Notes: a model not told the origin generated them from the letters alone. A DNA stretch of 64,000 nucleotides from Ariolimax columbianus (GCA_036924085.1 JAVGWX010000007.1:101712236-101776235), one strand, 5' to 3'; counted from the first letter of the stretch, positions 34,492 to 46,899 are shown. Numbers and translations are program-made.

Positions 34492-35622
34492 CTTGGCCCA
34501 GGTAAATGTCTTAGCCCAGGTAAATGTCTTAGCCCAGGTAAATGTCTTAGCCCAGGTAAATGTCTTGGCCCAGGTAAATGTCTTAGCCCAGGTAAATGTC
34601 TTAGCCCAGGTAAATGTCTTAGCCCAGGTAAATGTCTTAGGCCAGGTACATGTCTTAGCCCAGGTAAATGTCTTAGACCAGGTAAATGTGTTAGACCAGG
34701 TAAATGTGTTAGCCCAGGTAAATGTCTTAGACCAGGTAAATGTCTTGGCCCAGGTAAATGTGTTAGACCAGGTAAATGTGTTAGCCCAGGTAAATGTCTT
34801 AGCCCAGGTAAATGTGTTAGACCAGGTAAATGTCTTGGCCCAGGTAAATGTCTTAGCCCAGGTAAATGTGTTAGACCAGGTAAATGTCTTAGCCCAGGTA
34901 AATGTCTTAGGCCAGGTAAATGTCTTAGCCCAGGTAAATGTCTTAGCCCAGGTAAATGTGTTAGACCAGGTAAATGTCTTAGCCCAGGTAAATGTCTTAG
35001 GCCAGGTACATGTCTTGGCCCAGGTAAATGTCTTAGCCCAGGTAAATGTGTTAGACCAGGTAAATGTCTTGGCCCAGGTAAATGTCTTGATCCAGGTAAA
35101 TGTCTTGACCCAGGTAAATGTCTTAGGCCAGGTACATGTCTTGGCCTAGGTAAATGTCTTAGCCCAGGTAAATGTGTTAGACCAGGTAAATGTCTTGGCC
35201 CAGGTAAATGTCTTGATCCAGGTAAATGTCTTGACCCAGGTAAATGTCTTAGCCCAGGTAAATGTTTTGGTCCAGGTAAATGTCTTGGCCCAGGTATATG
35301 TCTTGGCCCAGGTAAATCTCTTGGTCCAGGTAAATGTGTTAGCCCAGGTAAATGTCTTGGCCTAGGAAAATGTCTTGGCGCAGGTAAATGTCTTAGCCCA
35401 GGTAAATGTCTTGGCCCAGGTATATGTCTTGGCCCAGGTACATGTCTTGGCACAGATAAATGTCTTGGCCCAGGTAAATGTCTTGGCCCAGGTAAATGTC
35501 TTGGCCCAGGTAATGTCTTAGCCCAGGTAAATGTCTTGGCCCAGGTAAATGTCTTGGCCCAGGTAAATGTCCTGGTCCAGGTAAATGTCTTGGCCCAGGT
35601 AAATGTCGTGTGCCAGGTAAAT
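34492..35622. repeat. 18-bp tandem array, about 62 units
   Basis: The unit is CCAGGTAAATGTCTTAGC with variable positions giving TTAGCC, TTGGCC, GTTAGACC and TTGATCC. It is 6 codons long, so frames stay open on both strands. CAGGTAAAT resembles a splice donor in every unit. Confidence 0.97.
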
Positions 35623-35757
35623 ATACGAATTCACATTTTTAACGAGATCATTTTCAAGACCAGTTTCTCCCGTGGGGAATACATGTGGAGTATGTGTTCT
35701 TGTAAGATCTACCGCCAGACGCAGGGACTGAGATACGTGTCTTTCCAAATGAGTTTT

Positions 35758-35940
35758 CTATCGACTTCTTCAAGGGCCGATGTGACGAGGGTTGGGGAAG
35801 GTTGTATTCTAGCGACCTCCTCTAGGGCTGATGTGAAGAGTTTTGGCAGAGATTGTATTCTAGCGACTTCCTCTAGGGCTGATGTGAAGAGTTTTGGAGG
35901 AGATTGTATTCTAGCGACTTCCTCTAAGGCCGATGTGATG
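35758..35940. repeat. 51-bp tandem array, about 3.5 units
   Basis: The unit contains GACTTCCTCTAGGGCTGATG and GGAGATTGTATTCTAGC. Confidence 0.93.
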
Positions 35941-36314
35941 ATTGTATTCCCCGAACGAACACCTCGCGCTGTATTGGTTGTTGATTGACAGGTAGGATAG
36001 GTCACTTACTATTAACACAAACTGAAAGCACAAAACATCGTATAGTTACGACACTTAGGGGACCAGTTTGCGATGAGTCCGGTAGAGGGTGGGGAAACAG
36101 TCGGCGAGGTTCAATTTATGAGGTTGATAAAAATAGGTCGTTTTTCTCGGAAGTTGTTATGCAACGTGCAGGTTAGGCTTAATTTCTTCTTATTGATATT
36201 CTCCTATGTCTGCCATCATCAACCAATCACGTTGCCGTATAACTTAACACTGTGTTCTCTCCTTGTCCCCGTGCTGACGAGCTCAACCAGATCAGCGCTG
36301 TCAGGTGTTAACTT

Positions 36315-37560
36315 AACTTAACTTAACGTTTTTATACTGGTCTAGAAGAGTCACCAGAGTCTGTAGACAACCAGTTACATTTGCATTACCCTGCTTTAAA
36401 AGCTATGCGCATCCAATCTATTCTTAAATACATTAACATGTCTCTGCCGCCATCACCTTCTGGGGTAATGCATTCCAAGCATTCACCACTCTCTGATTAA
36501 AAAAAATATTTCCTAATATCCATATCGCATCTAAGTTTTCCTGGGTTCATTCCCCAGTTGAGACGGTAATGTTTTTTTCAGACTGCAACGGCTCCCGGGT
36601 TGACCCAGCCGTAAATGGGAACCGATTCAGTCCGGGAAGTAAAAAGTTACTTTACTTTTACTTTACCAGTCTGGACCTTTCTTTAGTGAATTTGTATCTT
36701 GTTCTTGTTGGTGGTTGAATTTTGAAGAAAAAAAACGTTATAATCTAATTTAACCTTTCCTGTGATCATCTTATAAACCGGTATTAAGTCACGTTGGCCG
36801 GTTTTTCTGATTCTTTCCTCGTAACTGTAATTCTGGAATCCTACTATCAGTTTTGTAGCTCTTCTTTGTATCCTTTCCAGCATGTTTATATCCCCTCTAC
36901 GATAAGGACTCCACACCTGTACACAGGACTCTACACCTGTACACAGTACTCCAATCTAGGTCTAACTAAAGCTTTTTACAGTTTGACTATCACTTCCTTG
37001 CTCCGATGTTTAATATTTCTTTTTACAATACCTAACATCACATTCACCTTATTCACTGCTACCCGAACTTGCTCACTCACCTTACCTGTATGATCTATTA
37101 TAACCTCTAGGTCCCTTTCCTTATCTATCATTCTTATATTGTTCTCGCCCATTCTGTAATTATGTTCCATTTTGGATCTACCCATGTGAATGACTGTACA
37201 TTTATCTATATTAAACTCCCCTTACCATTTTACAGACCAGTCGCGAATTCGATCTAAATCCGACCTCAATATATCCACTTCTACTATAGATGAGACACTC
37301 CTACATAGTTTTGTGTCATCTGCAAATGTTTTCAATCCTGGATCCCATATCAATATCCAAATCATTTATATATCAAGAACAATATCGGTCCCAAAACCGA
37401 GCCCTGTGGCACTCCCTTTTTTACTTCACACCACTCAGAGTACTCCTTATTTATGCCCACTTTCTGATCCGTGGACTGGTGAGAGCATATATTGGCCGTC
37501 GAAGTAGCGTGCACGCTAGAAACATCTGGACCTGATTCGAACAAAACCAATAAAACCAAC
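36315..37560 (-). pseudogene. CR1-like LINE, 5'-truncated, minus strand
   Basis: From 37510 leftwards the minus strand gives KKGVPQGSVLGPILFLIYK (reverse transcriptase block before the catalytic aspartates), DKCTVIHMGRSKMEHNY, KERDLEVIIDHTGKVSEQVR, NKVNVMLGIVKRNI, LVRPRLEYCVQVWSPYRRGD, LERIQRRATKLIVGF and near the end NVFKNRLDAH. This is the CR1/jockey order from mid-polymerase to C-terminus. Stops and frameshifts occur, and the FADD block is lost between 37360 and 37290. The 3' end carries TTAAGTTAAGTTAA repeats. A SINE fragment (36583-36665) interrupts it. Confidence 0.85.
36583..36665 (+). mobile_element. SINE fragment (same family as 59405-59620)
   Basis: GGCTCCCGGGTTGACCCAGC, then AAATGGGAACCGATTCAGTC and CGGGAAGTAAAA, match the B-box-to-body part of the SINE at 59.4 kb. 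It ends in TTACTTTACTTTTACTTTACC. Confidence 0.75.
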
Positions 37561-38332
37561 AAAATAAAGCAAAAACATTGGCTCCATGATTTTCATATTG
37601 AATTTGTGGGTGGTCCAAAACTAACCACGGCTAGGAAGCACCATGATTACAGACGAGCACGAAAGCAACTTCAGAAGTAGCGACGACAAAGCAACACCAG
37701 GCTTGTCAGCAACCTTAAGAAGTCTTATCATAGCTCAGCGCCAGACACGTGTGTATGCCTTGCCCTGTGGCTGTCATTGCCCAGATACCACTTGATTTCC
37801 TGTTTAGTCAGCCCTCCACGTATCAGCCGTGAAAGCTTTTAACTCCTCAAATATAAGCCACCCAAACTATATGGACTCTTCTAAAGTTCACCAAGCGTTT
37901 AGACTTCATCGGCCTCGATTATAAGCGATAAATACCTCGGAAAGAACATTTCCCGCATCATGTGAATGACACAAGAGTCAGTACAGCAGACAGACGTTTG
38001 TCCTGTGGGCTGGTGCTGTTCTCCATTGTGCGGGCTCCACTGTGATGAACTGCGCACGGCGGGGATCCCCGTTCAGCGGAAGGTTTGCCCGCGGAGACCA
38101 GCTTTTCTGCCCGCGTTCTGAACATCGCAGGTGCTTGGCCCGTCCCTCGTTTCGGGTATGTCAGACGGGAAGTGCTTGCCGTGGACGTTTTCTCTCTAGT
38201 GTCACGGAAGCCGACATTTTCCACCAGACTGGGGGTCGTTAACAGTCAGCTATGTTACTCCTACATCCAGAGTATCTCTGTACCAAATGTGTTCTGTGGC
38301 CGTTGCTCATTGTCACCTTACATGATTATAGC

Positions 38333-38877
38333 CACCATCTTACAGAATAAACTCCACGATCTTACAGAATAAACTCCACCTTCTTACAGAATAAACTCCA
38401 CCATCTTACAGAATAAACTCCACCATCTTACAGAATAAACTCCACCTTCTTATAGAATAAACTCCACCATCTTACAGAATAAACTCCACCATCTTACAGA
38501 ATAAACTCCACCATCTTACAGAATAAACTCCACCATCTTACATAATAAACTCCACCATCTTACATAATAAACTCCACCATCTTACAGAATAAACTCCACC
38601 ATCTTACAGAATAAACTCCACCATCTTACAGAATAAACTCCAACATCTTACAGAATAAACTCCACCATCTTACAGTACAAGCTCCACCATCTTGCAGTAC
38701 AAACTCCACCATCTTACAGTACAAGCTCCACCATCTTGCAGTACAAACTCCACCATCTTACAGTACAAGCTCCACCATCTTGCAGTACAAACTCCACCAT
38801 CTTACAGTACAAGCTCCACCATATTGCAGTACAAAGTCCACCATCTTGCAGTACAAAGTCCACCATCTTGCAGTATT
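38333..38877. repeat. 22-bp tandem array, first part
   Basis: The unit is CCACCATCTTACAGAATAAA plus CT, shifting near 38660 to a CAGTACAAACT / CAGTACAAGCT subtype. It continues at 39250-39362 after a SINE-like insertion. Confidence 0.95.
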
Positions 38878-39243
38878 CTTAGTTGACCTGTACTTCCACA
38901 GTGATAGATGCCCTTGTGCAGGTCCCGGCTCTGGTATGAGCTGGATGTAGCCGGGAAAAAGGTTTCCTGCATGGATGGGCTAGGCTTGAGCAACTTAATA
39001 CTCCGCTGCGTTGGGACAAGCATCTATGGAGGGTGGTTAGCGGATGTGAGAGTCCATCTTAATAGACTCAAACACTAGAGCAAAGTAAACCCGCAGCCTG
39101 TTAGGCGCCATCTATGCTGCTCTAAACAAACCACCTAACCATGGCCGGTGTTATGCCATGTCACACAGTTAGTCGCCTCTTACGACATGCTCCCTGTGAG
39201 GCAGATGTGCTATCATTGTCCTTGTCATTCACAAATACCCCGG
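38878..39243 (-). mobile_element. SINE-like interspersed repeat, copy 2, inside a minisatellite
   Basis: The minus strand runs from TGGTCTGCCGGGG through GCATGTCGTAAGAGGCGACT, ATAACACCGGCCATGG, CAACGCAGCGGAGTATTAAG to GTCAACTAAGAATA. It is the longest of three copies, about 365 bp. Units of the 22-bp array lie on both sides. Confidence 0.82.
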
Positions 39244-39249
39244 CAGACC

Positions 39250-39362
39250 ACTCCACCATCTTACAGTATACGCTCCACCATCTTACAGTATAAACTCCAC
39301 TTACAGTAAAACTCCACCAACTTACTGCATTATCTCCACCAACTTACAGTAAAACTCCATCA
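39250..39362. repeat. 22-bp tandem array, continuation
   Basis: CCACCATCTTACAGTATAAA-type units resume after the SINE-like copy and decay into CCACCAACTTACAG variants. Confidence 0.88.
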
Positions 39363-39384
39363 ACTTAAACACCTATACGAATAA

Positions 39385-40090
39385 CACCTTCAAAGCTACA
39401 CACTTGCACATCTATACGTGTACACACTGACACACCTACACGTGTGCACACTTGCACATCTACACGTGTACACATTGACACACCTACACGTGTACACACT
39501 GACACACCTACACGTGTACACACTTGCACATCTACAAGTATACACACTGACACACCTACACGTGTACATACTTGTACATCTACAAGTGTACACACTGACA
39601 CACCTACACGTGTACACACTTGCACATCTACAAGTGTACACACTGACACACCTACACGTGTACACACTTGCACATCTACAAGTGTACACACTGACACACC
39701 TACACGTGTACACACTTGCACATCTACACACTAACACACCTACACAGTTACTCATCCATACAGCAAAAATAAATTCACACCTCCACTGCTGTACAGTTAC
39801 ACCTACACGGCTACACACCGACACAGCTATACACCTACACGGCTACACACATACACGACTACACAGCTACACACCTACACAGCTACACACCTACACACCC
39901 ACACGGCTATACACCTACACGACTACACACCAACACATCTACACACCTACACAACCAACACATCTACACAACACACACAAACACCAACACACCTAAATAC
40001 AACACAACTACATACCAACAAACCAACACACCAATACCAACACATCTACACACCAACACATCTACACCAACACACCAAAACATCTACCCA
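39385..40090. repeat. ACAC-rich array with 24-bp units
   Basis: Units ACACTTGCACATCTACACGT and ACACTGACACACCTACACGT alternate, then degrade into ACACCTACACGGCTACACAC and simpler CA-rich repeats. The plus strand is almost free of G beyond the CGTG and CGG positions. Confidence 0.9.
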
Positions 40091-41040
40091 CCAACACAGA
40101 GATAGGACTTAAACCGTCGCACCCGTTCACTGGATTGCACTGATTAGTTCATCGACGGGTCCACAAGATTAGCCGATGTCAAGAGCCTCCAGGTGTGAGA
40201 GCAGATACCTTTGTTTTCCCGAGTCTGATCCACCAGAAAGAAGAGTTCCTGTAAATTGGACGACTTATCATTGACTGCCCGTATTTCGCACCGGCAGATA
40301 ACTCTTACAGAATTACACAAGCCCCCGTGAATTATCTGCCACAACACTGAACCCTATCAGATTCATTGGGAAATTGTTGAACAAGCTCTCAATGATACTT
40401 GTCTAGGGCGAGCAGACAAGAAAGTCTCAGCACAAGTACCTGGACGAGAGAGGCATCCCCAAACACATTCATCTAGCTCTTTGTGCCAAAACGTAGACGG
40501 TTTAGTGACTGCTCTCCTGGACCAAACCAAATACACTGAGCACCGTTTGAACTGGGCACTACCGGTCTTGAGGCACTTGTAGGGCTGATGGCCCTCTCAT
40601 AACTTGTTGACATCTACACTGACAAGCCAGCTGCTTCGCGCGACTGCTATCAGTTAACTTCTGTTTACGTAAGAGAAGAATCCATAAAGCCCAGATGTTA
40701 TTGTTGGGCTAGCGTTGAACAAAGCGCGGCTTCAACAAGTGGTTAGTGCAATAATGACCTTTGCAGACCACAAGAAGCGAGTCGATAAGTTGGTGGTGGT
40801 TTCATTTCAGGTCTTATCTTTGTCAACATCACACATGTTAGCTGCTAGGGTGGATTCCACAACACTCAATTTACCGCCGTTTTCAGCTACAATCTAACTG
40901 GCATAATCTCATATACTTATATGTCGACCAATCATATTCGCGCGAGCTCGTGGTTCAGTTTCATAGTCCCAAATAGCATTGTTCATTTCTTCTGTTGTCT
41001 GGTGTGTAGGTTTTCTGTTGTCTGATGTGTATGTTTTATG

Positions 41041-41155
41041 TTGTATATATATATCTCTCTCTCTGGCGAACTTTATTTGTCAGTTGTATATCTCTCTCTC
41101 TCTGGCGAACTTTATTTGTCTGTTGTATATCTCTCTCTTTCTGGCGAACTTTGTG
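41041..41155. repeat. About 40-bp tandem repeat, 3 units
   Basis: Each unit has TTGTATAT, a CTCTCTCT run and GGCGAACTTTATTTGTC. Confidence 0.88.
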
Positions 41156-41279
41156 ACTGTCCTTGTCGTAATTGTGTAGACGTTTGAGCCCTAAAGCCTG
41201 GATGGGTCTTGTTTTGATGATTTCGTTCAATTGTTGTCAAAGTGCCCCATTACCAGTCGGACATCTTAGACGAGCTCTA

Positions 41280-42025
41280 CTCTCCGTCCCTTAGATGAGC
41301 GCTACTGTCTCCGTCCCTTAGATGAGCTCTACTGTCTCCGTCCCTTAGATGAGCTCTACTGTCTCCGTCCCTTAGATGAGCTCTACTGTCTCCGTCCCTT
41401 AGATGAGCTCTACTGACTCCGTCCCTTAGATGAGCTCTACTGTCTCCGTCCCTTAGATGAGCTCTACTGACTCCGTCCCTTAGATGAGCTCTACTGTCTC
41501 CATCCCTTAGATGAGCTCTACTGTCTCCGTCCATTAGATGAGCTCTACTGTCTCCGTTCCTTAGATGAGCTTTACTGTCTCCGTCCCTAAGATGAGCTGT
41601 ACTGTCTCCGTCCCTTAGATGAGCTCTACTGTCTCCGTCCCTTAGATGAGCTTTACTGTCTCCGTACCTTAGATGAGCTTTACTGTCTCCGTCCCTTAGA
41701 TGAGCTTTACTGTCTCCGTCCCTTAGATGAGCGCTGCTGTCTCCGTCCCTTAGATGAGCGCTGCTGTCTCCGTCCCTTAGATGAGCTTTACTGTCTCCGT
41801 CCCTTAGATGAGCTCTACTGTTTCCGTCCCTTAGATGAGCTCTACTGTCTCCGTCCCTTAGACTCCGTCCCTTAGATGAGCTCTACTGACTCCGTCCCTT
41901 AGATGAGCTCTACTGTTTCCGTCCCTTAGATGAGCTCTACTGTCTCCGTCCCTTAGACTCAGTCCCTTAGATGAGCTCTACTGACTCCGTACCTTAGATG
42001 AGCTCTACTATCTCTGTCCCTCTAT
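41280..42025. repeat. 27-bp tandem array, about 27 units
   Basis: The unit is CTCCGTCCCTTAGATGAGCT plus CTACTGT, with GCGCTGC, CTTTACT and GACTCC variants. A shortened unit (CTTAGACTCCGTCCCTTAG) occurs twice, about 90 bp apart. Confidence 0.96.
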
Positions 42026-42084
42026 TGAAACGAAACGTTCACAGTTTGTTGTTCTGCCACTATCAATGAAATGATAGCCAGGAA

Positions 42085-42594
42085 CAGAGATCGCCAAACT
42101 ATGGCTCGCGGGCTAAATGCGACAGACCACCTCCTTTTTTATGGCCCGTCAGCTAAGAATGTATTTTACATTTTCAAATTCTTTAAAGTTTCAAAGTGCG
42201 CGCTGTAACGGAACGACAGAACGGCCGAGTAGAGAAGTACGGAGAAAGACGGTATTAGGCACTCCTATAACTTCACATTCGCACACTTCATGATTAACAT
42301 TTGCAAGCGATTTTGATAATAGGGAGTACTAACTTTGAACCCAAACTTAGAGAAATGTTATCTTACAAAAAGAATTGACTTTCTACTCATGTGTAGTACT
42401 GAATTTCAAACAATTCTAGTCTGTTTATTATTTGTATTATTATTACGTTATATTGTGTTCAATAAATTTGTGATAATATTTGTTGTCTTCTGTAAATAGA
42501 TCAAGCTACATAAATACCCTTGAATGTTCATCTGTCCCCAGAGCCTAAAATATTTACTATTTGGCCCTTTACAAAAAAAGTGTGTCGATCCTTG
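42085..42594. mobile_element. Non-autonomous hAT-like element
   Basis: The left end CAGAGATCGCCAAACTATGG and the complement of the right end, CAAGGATCGACACACT, agree at 12 of 16 bases. The left end continues CTCGCGGGC, and the right end follows GGCCCTTTACAAAAAAAG. These are characteristic ends of Charlie-type hAT elements. The flanking 8-mers GCCAGGAA and GCGTAGAA match only 5 of 8. No transposase is visible in 510 bp. Confidence 0.7.
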
Positions 42595-42755
42595 GCGTAG
42601 AACACTTTGTCTGTGGCCTACCTGACAGTTGCCCACCTGTGAATGGCCCACCTGTAATTATTTCGATCCTGTTCTCAGTGACATATAGCGAAATGACCAA
42701 TGTTCAGAGGCTCTTTATATAGATACACACAGTAACAAACGACAACCGATACTTC

Positions 42756-42936
42756 GAACAATCAAGACCTACATCAAACAATCAAGACCTACATCAAACA
42801 ATCAAGACCTACATCAAACAATCAAGACCTACATCAAACAATCAAGACCTACATCAAACAATCAAGACCTACATCAAACAATCAAGACCTACATCAAACA
42901 ATCAAGACCTACATCAAACAATCAAGACCTACATCA
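42756..42936. repeat. 20-bp tandem array, 9 units, essentially perfect
   Basis: The unit ACAATCAAGACCTACATCAA is repeated without visible variation apart from the ends. Confidence 0.97.
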
Positions 42937-43545
42937 AGAACTAGAAAAATAAAAACATCCCACATCAAGCAATTCGCACAGCTTAGCGAATAACATTTGG
43001 CGGTAAAACTCGGCAGATGTGACAGTTGGGACGTTTGTAAATAAGATAAGCTCACGTGAACCACGGGCCTAGACTGTTCAATTACTTCTCCTTCGGCTAC
43101 TCTTCATTTATGCCAAGATCAGTTATACCGTCTCTGACAATTGGACAGCGGAATCTTATACTTGCGGGCCGATACTGAAGATAGATTGTGCCACCATTGA
43201 TAGTTAGACTAGGGTATTTTCGCCAGGCAACCCCCATCTACATTGTGCCGCCTTTGACAGTTGGACTGCAATATTCACGCTTTTCGGTGCGACACATCCG
43301 CTTGCAGCAAGTCTTTGTCCTTCAGGTTAACTTTGGCACGCCTTTGGCTGCTTTCATATTACCTCAACACTGAAGATGGATCGAAATTAGATGAACTTTG
43401 GCCAAAATAATGGCCGACACCGGCTCTTTCTGTTATCTCCGACAGTTTTTCATGGATTTTCCCAATATTCCTGTCGGACCCGTCATGCATTGTTCAGATG
43501 GTTGTTCTACGTCACTTCGCTGCTACTCCTATCTGACGAGAGGTA

Positions 43546-44533
43546 CATACATCTGATGGAGCGAGAGAGATGGAATGAGTTACATCTGATGGAGCGAATG
43601 TGATGGAATGAGTTACATCTGATGGAGCGAGAGAGATGGGATGAGTTACATCTGATGGAGCGAGTGTGATGGAATGAGGTACATCTGATGGAGCGAGAGA
43701 GATGGGATGAGTTACATCTGATGGAGCGAGAGAGATGGGATGAGTTACATCTGATGGAGCGAGAGAGATGGGATGAGTTACATCTGATGGAGCGAATGTG
43801 ATGGAATGAGTTACATCTGATGGAGCGAGAGAGATGGGATGAGTTACATCTGATGGAGCGAGAGAGATGGGATGAGTTACATCTGATGGAGCGAGAGAGA
43901 TGGGATGAGTTACATCTGATGGAGTGAGTGTGATAGGATGAGTTACATCTGATATAGCGAATGTGATGGAATGAGTTACATCTGATGGAGCGAGTGTGAT
44001 GGAATGAGTTACATCTGATGGAGCGAATGTGATAGAATGAGTTACATCTGATGGAGCGAGAGAGATGGGATGAGTTACATCTGATGGAGCGAGTGTGATG
44101 GGATGAGTTACATCTGATGGAGCGAGAGAGATGGGATGATTTCCATCTGATGGAGTGAGTGTGATAGGATGAGTTACATATGATGGAGCGAATGTGATGG
44201 AATGAGTTACATCTGATGGAGCGAGAGAGATGGGATGAGTTACATCTGATGGAGCGAGAGAGATGGGATGAGTTACATCTGATGGAGCGAGAGAGATGGG
44301 ATGAGTTACATCTGATGGAGCGAGAGAGATGGGATGATTTCCATCTGATGGAGCGAGTGTGATGCGATGAGTTACATCTGATGGAGCGAGTGTGATGGGA
44401 TGAGTTACATCTGATGGAGCGAGAGAGATGGGATCAGTTACATCTGATGGAGCGAATGTGATTGAAAGAGTTACATCTGATGGAGCGAATGTGATGGAAT
44501 GAGTTACATCTGATGGAGAGAATGTGATAGAAT
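43546..44533. repeat. 33-bp tandem array, about 30 units
   Basis: The unit contains GTTACATCTGATGGAGCGAG and AGAGATGGGATGA. Two main subtypes (GAGAGAGATGGGA and GAATGTGATGGAA) are interspersed, and a short block of variants recurs near 43920 and 44155. Being 11 codons long it leaves a 406-codon minus-strand frame that I consider spurious. Confidence 0.96.
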
Positions 44534-44702
44534 GGATTCGAGTGTGAACGTCCACTTGCTTGTCGTTAATGGCGTCATGGCATCCCTTGTTATTGTCTTC
44601 ACGAACGGTAACTGCTCCTGTGTTTTTCTCATCCTTTAGATGTGTATCAGCGAATTGTGTTGTATTAGATAACAATAGATGAGATTCAGTTTGTGTTTCT
44701 CT

Positions 44703-44890
44703 GTTGTTGTTGTTGTTTGTGGAAGCCCACAATCGGTAGGTTACACTTTTGTGAGCCCTAAATACGACGTTAAGTGGCAGGTTGCAGTCGTTTTCCTCCC
44801 ATCCAGAGCGTGCGGATGAAAGTGGATCGGGGTCCTCCAGGTGGTTGGGCTATTCTTAGCTTTATCTGCGTGTCACTCACTACTGCGGGG
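44703..44890 (-). mobile_element. Interspersed repeat with AAC tail, copy 1
   Basis: The plus strand starts with GTTGTTGTTGTT and shares with 53878-54060 the blocks CCCACA, TTACWCTTTTGTG and GACGTT, then GCAGGTTG. Seen on the minus strand it is an element ending in an AAC repeat. Confidence 0.6.
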
Positions 44891-44981
44891 ATCACATCGA
44901 TCCCTCACGTCGTTAGCCAGGCTGTCATTAAAACAGCCTGTTTGCAAGTAGGGTTTAAGGAAATCGAGGTGAGGGTCTTGG

Positions 44982-45412
44982 CCAGTATATTTTGTCTGAC
45001 CCTGGCTAACATGTCTGATCAGTATATTTTATCTGATCCTGACTAACATGTCTGATCAGTATATTTTGTCTGACCCTGACTAACATGTCTGATCAGTATA
45101 TTTTATCTGATCCTGACTAACATGTCTGATCAGTATGTTTTGTCTGACCCTGGCTAACATGTCTGATCAGTATATTTTGTCTGACCCTGACTAACATGTC
45201 TGATCAGTATATTTTTTCTGACCCTGACTAACATGTCTGATCAGTATGTTTTGTCTGACCCTGGCTAACATGTCTGATCAGTATATTTTGTCTAACCCTG
45301 ACTAACATGTCTAATCAGTATATTTTGTCTGACCCTGACTAACATGTCTGATCAGTATGTTGTGTCTGACCCTGGCTAACATGTCTGATCAGTATATTTT
45401 GCCTGACTAGAT
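44982..45412. repeat. 37-bp tandem array, about 12 units
   Basis: The unit contains GTCTGATCAGTATATTTTGT and CTGACCCTGACTAACAT, with TGGCTAAC and ATCTGATCC variants. Confidence 0.96.
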
Positions 45413-45654
45413 GTTAATATTCCTCCACGTGCGTTTCTCTAAGCCTAGTAACCAGTCAGCTTGAATGCGAAGACTATCAAAGATTTATTCGTTGCTTGTC
45501 CTGATGAAACTAGCTAGAAACATTTACGTGGTATTTTAACATTGCTGCCGTGACTTGGTACTACCATTCTTGTCACTAGTGTCTTGTGGGGTACCTTTTC
45601 CTAGGAAAGGCTTCGGGAGTTAACCCTAATGACAAATTCGGAGCTGGTGTCCAT

Positions 45655-45905
45655 GAGGCAGGCTAGTAGCTATTCTGTCAAACCACGCACCATCTCTGAT
45701 TTCAGACAGGCTAGTGGCTATTCTGTCAAACCAGGCACCATCTCTGATTTCAGACAGGCTAGTGGCTATTCTGTCAAACCACGCACCATCTCTGATTTCA
45801 TACAGGCTAGTGGCTATTCTGTCAAACCACGCACCATCTCTGATTTCAGACAGGCTAGTGGCTATTCTGTCAAACCCTGCAACGTCCCTGATTTCAGACT
45901 ATACC
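45655..45905. repeat. 48-bp tandem array, about 5 units
   Basis: The unit contains GACAGGCTAGTGGCTATTCT and CGCACCATCTCTGATTTCA. Confidence 0.95.
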
Positions 45906-46169
45906 AGCTGATGTCGTTCCCCTGGATCAATTTGCAAAGTGGGGAAGGCTAGGGAGGGAGAGCGCTGCTCAAGTTTGTGAGCAGGAGAAGACTTGACTGT
46001 AGTGTCTGTCAACACAACACGTGCATCAACAGTTTAACTGGGAGGATGAAATATCATGCTGACTGGACTGTTTGATAACCTGCATGATATAACTGCTGTC
46101 AGAAAGATACGTGATATTAAGGCCGAATTAAAAACGAGCAGACGTGGACTTTACCTCACTTTAGGGAAC

Positions 46170-46230
46170 TCGGTAGACAGAGTTGGGATCAAAGGCTGAT
46201 CAAAACTACATAACTCGATTAACAGAGTTG
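46170..46230. repeat. 45-bp array, short left part
   Basis: About one and a half units (AACTCGGTAGACAGAGTTGG, then ACTACATAACTCGATTAACA). The remainder lies after the LINE at 49342-49735. Confidence 0.85.
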
Positions 46231-46437
46231 CTGATCACAAACAACTGCTGCCTTGCAGATAGGCTGGGGACAGCCAAAGGCTAAGGAGGGCATCCCTACA
46301 GAAACGCCTGTTGAAATCGGATGCACTGGACCACAGGCTTAACGAAACAGTGCAACGTAAATCGCAGTATGATGACATTACAACTTATCAGAAAAACGTA
46401 TGGCGCTCATCCTGCGGAGTCCCGCTAAGCAGCGAGA

Positions 46438-46881
46438 GTGCCGGGCCTCATGCCTCGAAGGGGCCCACCCTTGACTACTGGTGGTCACCCACCCATGTGT
46501 CGTGGAGTCAAGGCACATGGCTATGAGGCAATTTCTATTGACCAAAAACTCAAGACCCTCAAAATACTACAGTGGAATGCGGAGGGAGTCATTAACAAAA
46601 AGCTATCCCTAACACATCACTTGCATGAAGGTAAGATTGACGTGGCATGTATCCAAGAAACGCACCTCAACAGCAACCATAAATTCTCAATCAGAGGATA
46701 CCAGGCCTTCCGCCTGGACAGAGAAAGTCACAAAGGAGGGGTTCTGATACTGACCCGTAACTGCATACCAAGTAGCGCGGTATCTGTCAATCACACCGGA
46801 CAAGCAGAAATTGTAGGAGTTGATATAATGGCTCAAGAGACGAAGATCCGCATCTTCAACCTGTGCGGACCACCAAATTAA
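46438..46881 (+). pseudogene. LINE endonuclease, N-terminal part, stop at 46879
   Basis: The frame gives LKILQWNAEGVINKKLSLTH (the N of WNAEG is a conserved metal-site residue of APE-type endonucleases), DVACIQETHL (catalytic glutamate), GYQAFRLDR, GGVLILTR and VGVDIMAQETKIRIFNLCGP, then TAA. The following frame continues in register with the rest of the endonuclease, so a single nonsense change separates them. The residues before LKIL are probably not original protein. Confidence 0.85.
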
Positions 46882-46899
46882 GACCTATCGCTTTCGAGT

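Noticed and set aside
38042..38240. GC-rich open frame near 38.0-38.2 kb as a kinase exon
   Set aside because: Exons b and c already join in frame within the kinase fold, leaving no room for it, and the translation matches nothing I recognise.
42756..42936. CRISPR array
   Set aside because: The repeats are directly contiguous with no unique spacers, and the sequence is clearly animal. None of the other arrays has repeat-spacer alternation either.
43512..44732. 406-codon minus-strand frame with HPISLAPSDVT repeats
   Set aside because: The 33-bp unit is a multiple of three without stops. The N-terminal part has no signal peptide or domain.
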